Shown: piece by piece, positions 43,550 to 52,421 of the stretch
Layout: each line of letters begins with the position of its first letter
How positions within the stretch are numbered: position 1 is the stretch's first letter
Assembly (NCBI GenBank): GCA_002729885.1
Contig: PBUB01000027.1
Span: 28,707 to 92,706 of the forward strand
From: Spirochaetaceae bacterium
GTDB lineage: Bacteria > Spirochaetota > Leptospiria > Leptospirales > Leptonemataceae
Direction of reading: 5' to 3'
Length of the DNA: 64,000 nucleotides
Translations under genes and position numbers: made by a program
Notes under the pieces: model-generated
Told to the model about the DNA's origin: nothing
Seen by the model: only the letters and a program-made list of their open reading frames with translations
The model's database searches: none

Positions 43550-46500
43550 ATAGCCAGGGCTTTCTGAGTATCGTCGCCATCTGTCATGTTTCGCAGCCGA
43601 CTGAGCCGCTCCAGGGGTAATCGATCCAGCAGCATCTCCTTTACAATTCGATCCCTTTTTTCGCGAATCCTTCTATAGAATCTCATCTCGGCCTTATAGG
43701 GACTGACCGGTGCTTTCAGATATCGATCCACGGTTTGCATCGCATCGGACTGGATAATGGTTACGTACTTCTGCATGGTGGTGGGCTCGGCCGGCTGTTC
43801 CAGTTGCAGAAAGAGCCAGAAGGCACGGTCCATACATTCGGCTCCACTTTTCTGGCCGCCTTCCGTGAAATGCACTTCCAGAAACTCAAGAATGGCCGCA
43901 AAATTCTGGCGATCCTGAGTAGAAGCGCCCAGCACATCTAGGGCCGCCCGGCTGTGCATTAGAAGCATGGCAGTCATGGACTCCACCTGTTCTTCGATAG
44001 AAAGCAGATGCTGCATCTCTGCCGCTGCATTGACGTGGTTTTCTTCTCTAAGTTCCGGGGCACGAATAAAGGCTTCAACGGCCAGTCGGTTCAAAGCGAT
44101 TTGCGCAGCGGTTGCTCCGGTTTTTTGCATTGTACTCCAGAAGAAGGTGATTCCTCCAAAGTTCACGCAATGGTTCAAAACCTGGGTTACTATGATTTCT
44201 TTTCTTAGCGGATGCGTTCTCACTTCTTCAGGAAACGCTTCTACCAGATCCGCAGGAAAGTACTCGAGCAGGAATCGCTCCAGTTCCGGCTGATTGAATC
44301 CTCCAGAATCCAGGATTTCGTTCTTCAGTTCCAGCCTTGCATGTCCCAGCATAGAACAGAGAACCGGCCTGACGAAATAGCGGGCCGGATGATCGCTTAG
44401 ATGAAGGTCATCAGCGCTCAAACCATCCAGCTTATGGCCGCAGGATTCCAGCCAGCGAAAAGCTGCCAGAAAGCTATCTACGTTTTGCTGCAGCCGCTTT
44501 TGATCCAGGGATAGGCATAGATTGCCGGAGCGGTTATTGTCCAGGACCAGTTCTACCATTCGAGGTTCCAGCTTTTCAATCCACTGGTTCCTCTGGGCGA
44601 AGTCCGGAATCTGTCCGGTGCGAAGCAGGCGCTCCAGAAGGATTTTCAGATTTACCTCATGGTCGGACATGTCCACTCCACCGGAATTATCGATGGCATC
44701 GGTGTTCAGCCGAGCACCGCCCGAGGCCGCTTCAATCCTCCCTTTCTGAGTGAATCCCAGATTGCCTCCTTCACCCACCACCCGGGATCGAATCTCATTG
44801 CCATTAATCCTGACACGATCATTGGCCGGGTCCATGGCATCGGAATCGCTTTCTGTGGAGGCTTTTACGTAGGTTCCAATCCCTCCGTTCCAGAGCAGGT
44901 CCACCGGAGCACGTAATATGGCCCGAATCAACTCCTCTCCCGAAAGCTCCACCACCGAGATTCCCAGAACTTCCCTGGCTTCTGTACTGACTGCGATGCG
45001 GGCGCTGCTTCGAGCAAAGACTCCGCCGCCTTTTGAAATCAGGGATTCATTGTAGCCGTCCCAGCCCAGAACATTATCGAACAATCTCTTTCGTTCCTTC
45101 CAGGAGTCCGATGGCGGATTGGGATCCAGAAAGATATGTTTATGGTTGAAGGCTGCTACCAGATGCATGCTTTTCGAAAGAAGCATTCCATTTCCAAATA
45201 CATCGCCGGCCATGTCCCCGATGCCCACAACTTTGATAGCATCGCTTTCCGGATCCTGGCCCATTTCATGGAAATGCCTTTTAACAGACTGCCAGGCTCC
45301 ACGGGCTGTAATTCCCTGTTTCTTGTGATCATAGCCATGTTTACCTCCGGATGCGAATGCATCACCCAGCCAGAAGCCCGCCTTTAGAGAGACTTCGTTT
45401 GCATAATCGCTGAACCTGGCCGTTCCCTTGTCTGCGGCCACTACCAGGTAAGGATCCGCATTATCCAGACAAACCACAGGCGGCCGCTTCACTTTTCCGG
45501 TAGCGCTACGATTATCTGTAAGATAGAGCATCGCAGACATAAATCGTTGATAGCATTCCAGGGCAAACGCTGGATCCGTGGAACGCTCTCCTTTGATACA
45601 GAAACCACCTTTGCTCCCACTGGGAACGATAATGGTATTTTTTACCATCTGAGCTTTCATCAAGCCATGGATTTCAGTGCGAAAGTCATCCGGACGATCG
45701 GACCAGCGAATGCCACCTCGCGCAATGGCAGCCCCGCGAAGATGCACAGCTTCAAAGTCGGAGCAGTACACGAAAATTTCAAATAGTGGCACCGGCGAGG
45801 CCAGGTCTGTCAGCTCCTGACTGCGAATCTTGAAGCTGATTTCTGGCAAGAATTCAAAATAGTTGGTTCGCACAATGGCACCTGCAATCTGCATGAGCCT
45901 TTTGCAGAGCAGGGATTCCATCACCGAAGAAATTCCATCCAGGATTGTATGAAGATGCTCAAGGGTTGCCTGTTCCTTTTCTGGCTCCCTCAGACCGGGA
46001 GCAAATCTGTATTCCAGCCATAGAATCAGAGTCTGAATGAATTCCTTCTGAATGAGACTGGCTCGTGCAATGAAGGCCCGGGAAAAGTTTCGGTCGATCT
46101 GGAATAGATAGGCCTGCAATGCTTTTATGAGTGCCAGCTGATGGCGGTCCAGGCCGTATACTGCCAGCCGGTTGATGGGCTCATCGCTGGAGGATTTAAG
46201 AATTACCGATTCCAGAACCCGGGCCAGGGCCGTATCGTATCGACTATCCAGATCACTATCCTGGATACGATACGCATAGATGTAGCGGGAACCATCGGGA
46301 AAATGTCCGGGAAAGGTGAATTCGTCAGTCACTCGGAATCCAAAGTTTGCCAGCACCGGAACCAGATCCCCAATGGCCCTTTCATGCAGACTGTAAAACT
46401 TGATAAATACATCATCCATCTTGCGAAAGAAACCGGCTTTTAACTCTCTTTGAGGGCTCAGTTCTTCCAGGCGAATCAAATCCTGGAGAGCTTCTTCCGG

Positions 46501-47922
46501 GTCCTGATGCACCTCGGAGGCGGGGCTCAAAGCATTTCTGTAAACCGAGAGTTTCTCCTCTATGAGTCTCTCTCCAATAAAATGATTCGTAAGTGCCTTG
46601 CGAAATCGATTCTGCCAGCTGGCAAATAGATGACTTACAGAGGAGGCCAGGTCCGATTGAAGACGTTCCAGGTCTTTTCCGTCGCCGGGAGCAACAGCCA
46701 GAAGCATGATTTCATGCTCATTCATCCTTCTACGAATCAGGATTTCCTGGCTGAATTGAAACCTGCCCGCAATGCGTGCGATGTGTTCTGGAGAAAAGGC
46801 GCTGGCTTCCTTGCCAGAAACAATTCCCAGGATCCATACCATTCCATATTCTGAATCCAGATTCACTACAAAATCCGGTTCATCAACATAGAGGTTGTCC
46901 AGGATTTGAGTAAGCCAGACTTCTACCAGTCGCTGAGGTCGGCTAAGAAAGATACCCACAGGAATCATTTGCGAAATCTGGAAAAGCAGCTTACGTCTAT
47001 GCGAATTGGGTGGAGCATAGATCTTCTCTGCCAGAATCTCTACTTTTCGTCTGGCAGGGGGATTCAAGAATCTGGGGGTGAGTTCTCCTCGGCCTGCAAA
47101 ATGCCCGGCCAGCATGTAAAGCGGATTGGAAGGTATAACGATTAGATGCAATGCCCTGTGCCGATTTACTCGACTCATGATCTGGCTTTCATGAAATAGC
47201 ATGTGATCATTGGATCCTGAGGTGCCCAGATGGTCTGGATCAATCCCTCTGGATTCAAACAATCGTTTCAGGTCGGACAGAGCCTGTTTGCGAATGCCAC
47301 TTTCCCGTAGAAGCCCGGTGGGTTTGTTAAGCTTTCCTGAAGTGAACAGGGCGGATCCCAGAGTAACGAAGTTATCTGCAATCCACTCCCGATCTTCGAC
47401 CAGCTCTTCGTTAGCCAGGTCCAGATCCCGAAGTTGCTTCAGGGCCACCGGGAAATCCTGCACCACCTGTCGCAATTCCTGGAGGTTTCTGCGAAGATCC
47501 TTTTCTATAGTCTTTTTCTCTCGCTCCGAGAGTTTCTGCACCTCCACATAGACAAAGGCCTCGGTGTGGTTGTCTCCTGTTCTGGGTTCTATGGATTCGA
47601 TGCCTCTGTTTCCTCGATGGATTGTAAGCAGGGCCGGGATACTCAGATGGATCCGGTGGGATTCTGAATTCAGATAATCCAGGATAGTATCTGTAATAAA
47701 GGGAGAATCCGGCATACCTACTTCAATGGTGCTGGAATTTATGAGCCAGGGGAATTGATCCCAGTCCTGAATCCGAATATCGATTTCTCCGGAGCGGTTT
47801 TCCAGGAATTCGAATCTGGAGTGCAGAAATTGGCTTAGATCGTCGTCAGTGAGAAATTGCTGCAGTGCTGCCGGCATCAGCTTTCGATAGGTGCTTTCAA
47901 ACGTGGAGAAGGGGCCTGCCAT
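43507..47922 (-). CDS. Large NAD-specific glutamate dehydrogenase (L-GDH/GDH180-like)
   Basis: A 1471-residue enzyme oxidising glutamate to 2-oxoglutarate and ammonia with NAD. The N-terminal half holds the ACT-like and helical regulatory domains of the family; the catalytic part shows RGGIRWSDRPDDFRTEIHGLMKAQ, IVPSGSKGGF (catalytic Lys), SLKAGFWLGDAFASGGKHGYDHKKQGITARGAW and the nucleotide-binding VVGIGDMAGDVFGNGML. Members are typically 1500-1650 residues, so this is slightly short but continuous. The start at 47922 has no clear Shine-Dalgarno. Single gene. Confidence 0.9.
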   Translation of the reverse strand: MAGPFSTFESTYRKLMPAALQQFLTDDDLSQFLHSRFEFLENRSGEIDIRIQDWDQFPWLINSSTIEVGMPDSPFITDTILDYLNSESHRIHLSIPALLTIHRGNRGIESIEPRTGDNHTEAFVYVEVQKLSEREKKTIEKDLRRNLQELRQVVQDFPVALKQLRDLDLANEELVEDREWIADNFVTLGSALFTSGKLNKPTGLLRESGIRKQALSDLKRLFESRGIDPDHLGTSGSNDHMLFHESQIMSRVNRHRALHLIVIPSNPLYMLAGHFAGRGELTPRFLNPPARRKVEILAEKIYAPPNSHRRKLLFQISQMIPVGIFLSRPQRLVEVWLTQILDNLYVDEPDFVVNLDSEYGMVWILGIVSGKEASAFSPEHIARIAGRFQFSQEILIRRRMNEHEIMLLAVAPGDGKDLERLQSDLASSVSHLFASWQNRFRKALTNHFIGERLIEEKLSVYRNALSPASEVHQDPEEALQDLIRLEELSPQRELKAGFFRKMDDVFIKFYSLHERAIGDLVPVLANFGFRVTDEFTFPGHFPDGSRYIYAYRIQDSDLDSRYDTALARVLESVILKSSSDEPINRLAVYGLDRHQLALIKALQAYLFQIDRNFSRAFIARASLIQKEFIQTLILWLEYRFAPGLREPEKEQATLEHLHTILDGISSVMESLLCKRLMQIAGAIVRTNYFEFLPEISFKIRSQELTDLASPVPLFEIFVYCSDFEAVHLRGAAIARGGIRWSDRPDDFRTEIHGLMKAQMVKNTIIVPSGSKGGFCIKGERSTDPAFALECYQRFMSAMLYLTDNRSATGKVKRPPVVCLDNADPYLVVAADKGTARFSDYANEVSLKAGFWLGDAFASGGKHGYDHKKQGITARGAWQSVKRHFHEMGQDPESDAIKVVGIGDMAGDVFGNGMLLSKSMHLVAAFNHKHIFLDPNPPSDSWKERKRLFDNVLGWDGYNESLISKGGGVFARSSARIAVSTEAREVLGISVVELSGEELIRAILRAPVDLLWNGGIGTYVKASTESDSDAMDPANDRVRINGNEIRSRVVGEGGNLGFTQKGRIEAASGGARLNTDAIDNSGGVDMSDHEVNLKILLERLLRTGQIPDFAQRNQWIEKLEPRMVELVLDNNRSGNLCLSLDQKRLQQNVDSFLAAFRWLESCGHKLDGLSADDLHLSDHPARYFVRPVLCSMLGHARLELKNEILDSGGFNQPELERFLLEYFPADLVEAFPEEVRTHPLRKEIIVTQVLNHCVNFGGITFFWSTMQKTGATAAQIALNRLAVEAFIRAPELREENHVNAAAEMQHLLSIEEQVESMTAMLLMHSRAALDVLGASTQDRQNFAAILEFLEVHFTEGGQKSGAECMDRAFWLFLQLEQPAEPTTMQKYVTIIQSDAMQTVDRYLKAPVSPYKAEMRFYRRIREKRDRIVKEMLLDRLPLERLSRLRNMTDGDDTQKALAIYEGLEAVLSRGPA

Positions 47923-48118
47923 GGTGGAATTCTGTATGGTCCTCTTCTGAGAGCAACCATTGCACGATTCACAAATTCGCCGGCCCCGGGCTCTGAATTG
48001 AATGGCAGGAAGTAAGAAGGTCAGGCCAATGTGGATTTATTGGTTGCGCAATTCGCTGGAATTGTCTTTCTGCCTCCAGGCCCTACGAAGCTTTCCGCTC
48101 CAGGGCCAAACAGAAACT

Positions 48119-48472
48119 ATGCCTCCCAGTTGCGAAGTAACACCATCCTACGACTACGCCTGTCCTGTACTGCATATCAAGGGAGAGTTCACCCAGGATA
48201 TGGAAAAGGACCTGGAGGAGCACTATCTGGCCATTCCTGCAGGAAAAAGAGGCAAAGTGGTACTGGACTTTTCAGAAACTCAATACATTAACTCTTCTGG
48301 AATTGCAATTCTCATAGCTCTGATTACCCGGGCCACGGATGAGGCTTCCAGTCTGGAGTTTGCCGGTCTTTCGGCCCATTTCAAGAAGGTAATGGAAATT
48401 GTAGGTCTGGATGATTTTGTAACCATGCATGAAACTCTGGATGAAGCGGTTTCTCCATCTCAGGAATCCTGA
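48119..48472 (+). CDS. STAS-domain anti-anti-sigma factor-like protein
   Basis: About 117 residues of SpoIIAA/STAS fold. VLDFSETQYINSSGIAILIALI carries the conserved Ser-Ser-Gly in which the regulated Ser is phosphorylated by an anti-sigma kinase and freed by a SpoIIE-type phosphatase. The frame is open to 48002, but the domain begins near the ATG at 48119; no Shine-Dalgarno. It is not beside an anti-sigma gene, but two SpoIIE-type phosphatases are encoded elsewhere in the window. Confidence 0.8.
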   Translation: MPPSCEVTPSYDYACPVLHIKGEFTQDMEKDLEEHYLAIPAGKRGKVVLDFSETQYINSSGIAILIALITRATDEASSLEFAGLSAHFKKVMEIVGLDDFVTMHETLDEAVSPSQES

Positions 48473-48548
48473 TCTCCGGGCCATCTGCCCAATCCTCCGG
48501 GCATTCTAATTTTAGCTTTTATCGTTTTCTCCCGAACTATGAAAGTAG

Positions 48549-49628
48549 ATGGAAGGTGCGAATCCAGATCTCCATGAGTCCAAGAGACTTTCCCGGCGGA
48601 GGCCTACGACGGCCTTTCAAAATGCTGCGCCATCGGACCCGAATCCTGAACAAACCGGCGAAGTGAATTCGAAAACGGCCTTCCGGTATTCCAGAATTGA
48701 ACTGATACTCTATTTTTGTGTGAATCTGTTTTCGTCCAGAGTTCTCAGCACATTGACTCTGGCACTTCTGGCTTTTATTTCATTCTCGGTCACGGAAGGT
48801 GCCCCCGTCTCCAGGACTCTGCCGGATCCTTATTATCCGCAAAAGCCAGAAGGGGAGCTAAGACTGAACTATTATTACGATCGCACTGGTCGATGGGTGA
48901 AGTTTTCTGATTGGATTCCATTTCAACAGAAGAAGTACAGTCCCAGATTCTTCGAGGACTATTACGAGCTCTATGGCTTGAGCCAGGGATATCGAGTTTC
49001 GCAGCTCAAAGAAAACATATACTTTCTGTATCTGGCCCAGAGCGCCCCATTTCGCCATCCCCGGAATTCACTTTGCAAGATTGAAACCGAAGAGCAGTAC
49101 CATAAATACAGAAATCTGATGTTCATGCAGGCGCATCTCATGATCATGAGAATGTATCTACGCCTTGGCTCTCTATTCGACAAAAGACATCTGTACTTTC
49201 ATGACCTGGATTTCGCAGATGATCTGGAAATCTCATTTCTGATTGCCCGCACCTATTACAATGAGGCGGAAAAATACTGGGCCTCTGCGAAAAGATATGC
49301 AGAGGAGGCCAATCGGCATCGCTTCGAAATTGATCTTCCTCAGATCGAAACTACCAGGTTTGAGATAGTATCCGGAGAGCTGGATTTCCAGAGAATTATT
49401 CACCGGCATAAATTGAGAGTGAATGCAAAACTGGAAGTGGTTAGCGATTTTCTGGATGAGGAAGGAAGACCCAGACCGGTTAAGCTTCGAATGCTCAATG
49501 ACATTCAGAATATGTACGATGAGGACTTTACCTCCGATCCTCTGGAAATGCCGCGACTGAACGAAGAATGGAAGGAAAAGCCTCTATTCCCTGATTGGCC
49601 TGCACCGGAGGAGGGAGGCGCTCCCTGA
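48549..49628 (+). CDS. Secreted helical Tyr-rich protein, unrecognised (pair member 1)
   Basis: A 359-residue protein. From the ATG at 48549 a 57-residue polar leader precedes a hydrophobic helix ending VTEGAP (a signal peptide or anchor); a GTG at 48720 would give a standard-length signal peptide (starting MNLFSSRVL), and neither start has a strong Shine-Dalgarno. The mature part is rich in Tyr, Phe, Arg and Glu and predicted helical (KYSPRFFEDYYELYG, ENIYFLYLAQ, MRMYLRLGSLFDKRHLYFHD). No family recognised. Its stop overlaps the start of the next gene. Confidence 0.65.
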   Translation: MEGANPDLHESKRLSRRRPTTAFQNAAPSDPNPEQTGEVNSKTAFRYSRIELILYFCVNLFSSRVLSTLTLALLAFISFSVTEGAPVSRTLPDPYYPQKPEGELRLNYYYDRTGRWVKFSDWIPFQQKKYSPRFFEDYYELYGLSQGYRVSQLKENIYFLYLAQSAPFRHPRNSLCKIETEEQYHKYRNLMFMQAHLMIMRMYLRLGSLFDKRHLYFHDLDFADDLEISFLIARTYYNEAEKYWASAKRYAEEANRHRFEIDLPQIETTRFEIVSGELDFQRIIHRHKLRVNAKLEVVSDFLDEEGRPRPVKLRMLNDIQNMYDEDFTSDPLEMPRLNEEWKEKPLFPDWPAPEEGGAP

Positions 49629-50608
49629 TGTCTGGCCGTTATCTTTATTATCGCAAATCCAGCACCCATATCGAATCCAGCGCTGCCCTTTCCCACGATC
49701 AGCCGCGCAGAAATGCATTGCATCCGGCTTTCATACCAGGTGCTGCTACTCTGATTCAAGCTTTCCTTCTTTGTCTTTCTGCTTTCGCTCTTATTTTCGT
49801 TCCATCCGAATCGAAGGCTGAATTGCCTGACTCCGGATTGGAATTCTACGAACTGCAGAGAGTGTTTCAGATTCCGAATGAGAATCTGAGTGTTGAGCGG
49901 TCCAGGGAAATCGAAGAGATGTGGGCCTATCCCGAAAACATTCGTGGCCGATTCGATGAGCTGGTATTTCGCAGGGATTACAGCAGCGCCTATTATCGTC
50001 GTGCGCTTTCTATCTTTGAAAAAACCAGAAGGTCAGACCTGGAATTCCTGGATTATCAGACGAAGGTCTATCGAACCCTGCAGGAAGATGACGATCCCCG
50101 TCCCATGAGTGCCCGGGAAAAAAGGGATGCCCTGCGAAACGAATTTGCACATAAGAAGATTCGGCATCATGAATCCATGGCGGCAGATTATGATCGGGTA
50201 TTGAAGCTTCTAGATTCAGGTAAGGCGGGTCCCATGGAAGGTGCCAACCTGGAACTGTATCTGGAAGCACTGCGATTAAACATTATCCATGGAAGCAAAG
50301 GCAGAATGTATTCCGATGTACTCTGGAAGCTCCGTAGATACTTTCAATTGGAGCAGGAAGCTGCCAATCAGTGGCCCTTTCAATTCTATGTCGCTTCTAC
50401 TCTGACTCATCTATATCGCAGGGCCAGAGCCGGTCAGGATTTGCAGAAGCAATATCGACTGGAAAGCCTTAAAGACCGCTACACACTGAACTATCTGGAG
50501 TTGCGTTACGGCCGAGACTCCTACCAGTATAAAGAGACATTTGATCGGCTGCGCAGGGAGGCAGGTCCCATGCACTTTTTGAGAAAGGCAGGACCTCTGG
50601 TGCCCTGA
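49628..50608 (+). CDS. Secreted helical Tyr-rich protein, unrecognised (pair member 2)
   Basis: About 326 residues: a polar leader, a hydrophobic helix (about 40-62, cleavage likely near SKA-EL) and a helical, charged and Tyr/Arg-rich mature part (YYRRALSIFEKTRR, LYLEALRLNIIHGSKG, WKLRRYFQLEQEA, YRLESLKDRYTLNYLELRYG). The style resembles member 1 but I see no clear sequence repeat between them. The ATG at 49628 overlaps the TGA of the upstream gene (TGATG), so the two are translationally coupled. An envelope or periplasmic-flagellum role is possible but unsupported. Confidence 0.65.
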   Translation: MSGRYLYYRKSSTHIESSAALSHDQPRRNALHPAFIPGAATLIQAFLLCLSAFALIFVPSESKAELPDSGLEFYELQRVFQIPNENLSVERSREIEEMWAYPENIRGRFDELVFRRDYSSAYYRRALSIFEKTRRSDLEFLDYQTKVYRTLQEDDDPRPMSAREKRDALRNEFAHKKIRHHESMAADYDRVLKLLDSGKAGPMEGANLELYLEALRLNIIHGSKGRMYSDVLWKLRRYFQLEQEAANQWPFQFYVASTLTHLYRRARAGQDLQKQYRLESLKDRYTLNYLELRYGRDSYQYKETFDRLRREAGPMHFLRKAGPLVP

Positions 50609-50758
50609 TGGATAGTACCGGCAATGTTTACTCAGCAAAGGGAAATGCGGCCGGGGTAGGCGGAAAACTCATCCGGTGAATCCGCCCGGGCGGCCAGATT
50701 ATGAATCCCGGGCCTCCAACAGGCGAAAGTTATCCGAGCCCCTGAAAATCCGCAGAAC

Positions 50759-51436
50759 TCAGCCAGCAACGGCCACAGTTAAAGCCGTTTGACTCAGTTT
50801 TTCTGCGAACCGCTGAAAGTACTGCCCTTCTGTTTCAGCGATACGTTCCAGTTCCGCCTGAAAATCCAAGGGTAGTTCGCTGGCCATGTTCAATATCTCT
50901 TTCATATGGCCTTCTTCCTCTTTCAGAAGCCCCGAAAGATGAATGGGCAGATCCCTTTCCCGTAGCAGTCCTTCATAGATTCCGTATACGTCCACGGCTC
51001 GTTCTTCTATGACATAGGTCACGGCCAGATAGGAAAACAGGGTCTGAAGCTGCGAATTGCCAGGCAGGAGCTCCAGAGACCTTCGCTTGCACAGTCCATC
51101 CAGGCTTTGAAAATATCGAATCCCTTCCCATTGACAAAGAGGACTCTGGTTCTCCCGAGCAGGGTCTTCCACTGAACCAGCCTCTTGAGAAGCCAGGCGA
51201 TGGATTTGCTTCTTGAAGAAGAATGCATGTCTGGCTTCTTCTGCAGCATGTTGCAATACAACTTCGGAACGCTGCAGATGAAGTGGGAACCTGGACATGG
51301 ATTTGTGAATCTTTCTGGCACCCATGTTTTCCAGGAGGGAGAGGGTTTCCAGCCAGCGAACATGCAGCCGGTCATCCTCTACCACTGTTTCCAGAAATGG
51401 CTTTAGATCAACTTTTTTGAGTATCATCGCGCACAT
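50759..51436 (-). CDS. Ferritin-like diiron four-helix protein
   Basis: A 225-residue helical protein with ligands spaced like a carboxylate-bridged diiron site: Glu30 or Glu36 in helix 1 (WLETLSLLEN), Glu67-x-x-His70 (EEARH), Glu144 (YVIEERAVD) and Glu174-x-x-His177 (EEGHM). The Tyr in YVIEE and the regular spacing support an oxidase, hydroxylase or storage role. It is not a classical ferritin in length. The gene starts inside the lgt end (29-base overlap) and closes the aroE operon. Confidence 0.65.
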   Translation of the reverse strand: MCAMILKKVDLKPFLETVVEDDRLHVRWLETLSLLENMGARKIHKSMSRFPLHLQRSEVVLQHAAEEARHAFFFKKQIHRLASQEAGSVEDPARENQSPLCQWEGIRYFQSLDGLCKRRSLELLPGNSQLQTLFSYLAVTYVIEERAVDVYGIYEGLLRERDLPIHLSGLLKEEEGHMKEILNMASELPLDFQAELERIAETEGQYFQRFAEKLSQTALTVAVAG

Positions 51437-52421
51437 AGAGCTTCTTTTGAAAGATCCATATTAAACCTGCCAGAGCGATCAATAGTCCAAATACCTGACT
51501 CTGGGTGAAACCATACCAGTGCCAGTTTTGAAAATACGCTGCGGTCTGCTGTGTATGATGAATATGATGTTCAATCAGTCTTCCATCCGCATAGGTGGGA
51601 TGATCCAGCACCGGTATCAAAGCATCGTTGATTCGGAGAAACTCCACCAGGAAGCGTGCGATTCCATTCCATACAAGAAACACAGCCACCATAAAGCCTG
51701 GCTTGAATCCCTGAAACCTTAGCTTTAGCATCATCCACGCAAATAAAATCCAGGATAGAATGGCTTCTATCATAGGAGTATTCCAGACATTCACTCCATG
51801 GGTGCCCATGACACCGCCGGGCTTATAACCGAACCAGCTGGTAATGGGAACTACCGAAGGTTGCGAATAGAACTCCATGGTTAGAAATGGAATATCCCAG
51901 GATGCGCCATAGCCGAAGCAGCCATCGCCGCTTACAATACAGCCCAGGCGGCCTATGCCGTAGCCAATGGCCATGGAAGGAATGAAGGCATCTCCATATT
52001 CCCAGATCGATTGCTTCTTGTAGCGCAGATAGAAGTACAGCAGTGCAAATCCCATGGCAAAGCCACCATAGAATACCAGTCCTCCTGGACTGAACAGAGT
52101 CTGCCACAGCCCCAGGTACTCTGGATTGCTCGCATATTTCGAGCCCAGACCTTCCCAGTGAAACAGCACATATTCCAGCTTGGTCCAGAAACCATCCGGA
52201 CCTCTCCAGATCCGACTCCATACCTCCAGCACATAGCCAATCTTGGCACCAACGATAGTTCCTATTACGGCCAGCAGGAGAGCATGATCCCCGTACTCCT
52301 CTGTAAGTCCACGACGACGAAGTTCGCGCGGTACCAGGTAGGCGGCCGTTAGAAAGGCAGCCATCAGCAGCAGGCTGAATGTGGAAATAGGAAGTCCAAA
52401 AATTACAAACTTCTCTAGCAT
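51408..52421 (-). CDS. lgt: Prolipoprotein diacylglyceryl transferase
   Basis: Inner-membrane enzyme adding diacylglyceryl to the lipobox Cys, the first step of lipoprotein maturation. About seven helices; GGLVFYGGFAMGF and GRLGCIVSGDGCFGYGA (the Lgt signature with the critical Arg, extended by extra Cys compared with most relatives) and RFLVEFLRIND are the landmarks. At 337 residues it is slightly longer than usual, with a loop near residues 70-110. The ATG overlaps the pepP stop by 7 bases. Fourth gene of the aroE operon. Confidence 0.9.
   Translation of the reverse strand: MLEKFVIFGLPISTFSLLLMAAFLTAAYLVPRELRRRGLTEEYGDHALLLAVIGTIVGAKIGYVLEVWSRIWRGPDGFWTKLEYVLFHWEGLGSKYASNPEYLGLWQTLFSPGGLVFYGGFAMGFALLYFYLRYKKQSIWEYGDAFIPSMAIGYGIGRLGCIVSGDGCFGYGASWDIPFLTMEFYSQPSVVPITSWFGYKPGGVMGTHGVNVWNTPMIEAILSWILFAWMMLKLRFQGFKPGFMVAVFLVWNGIARFLVEFLRINDALIPVLDHPTYADGRLIEHHIHHTQQTAAYFQNWHWYGFTQSQVFGLLIALAGLIWIFQKKLYVRDDTQKS

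Noticed and set aside
50682..50693. A 12-bp perfect palindrome (CCGCCCGGGCGG) between convergent genes
   Set aside because: It has no loop and no T-run, and GC-rich palindromes of this kind are common in intergenic DNA here.
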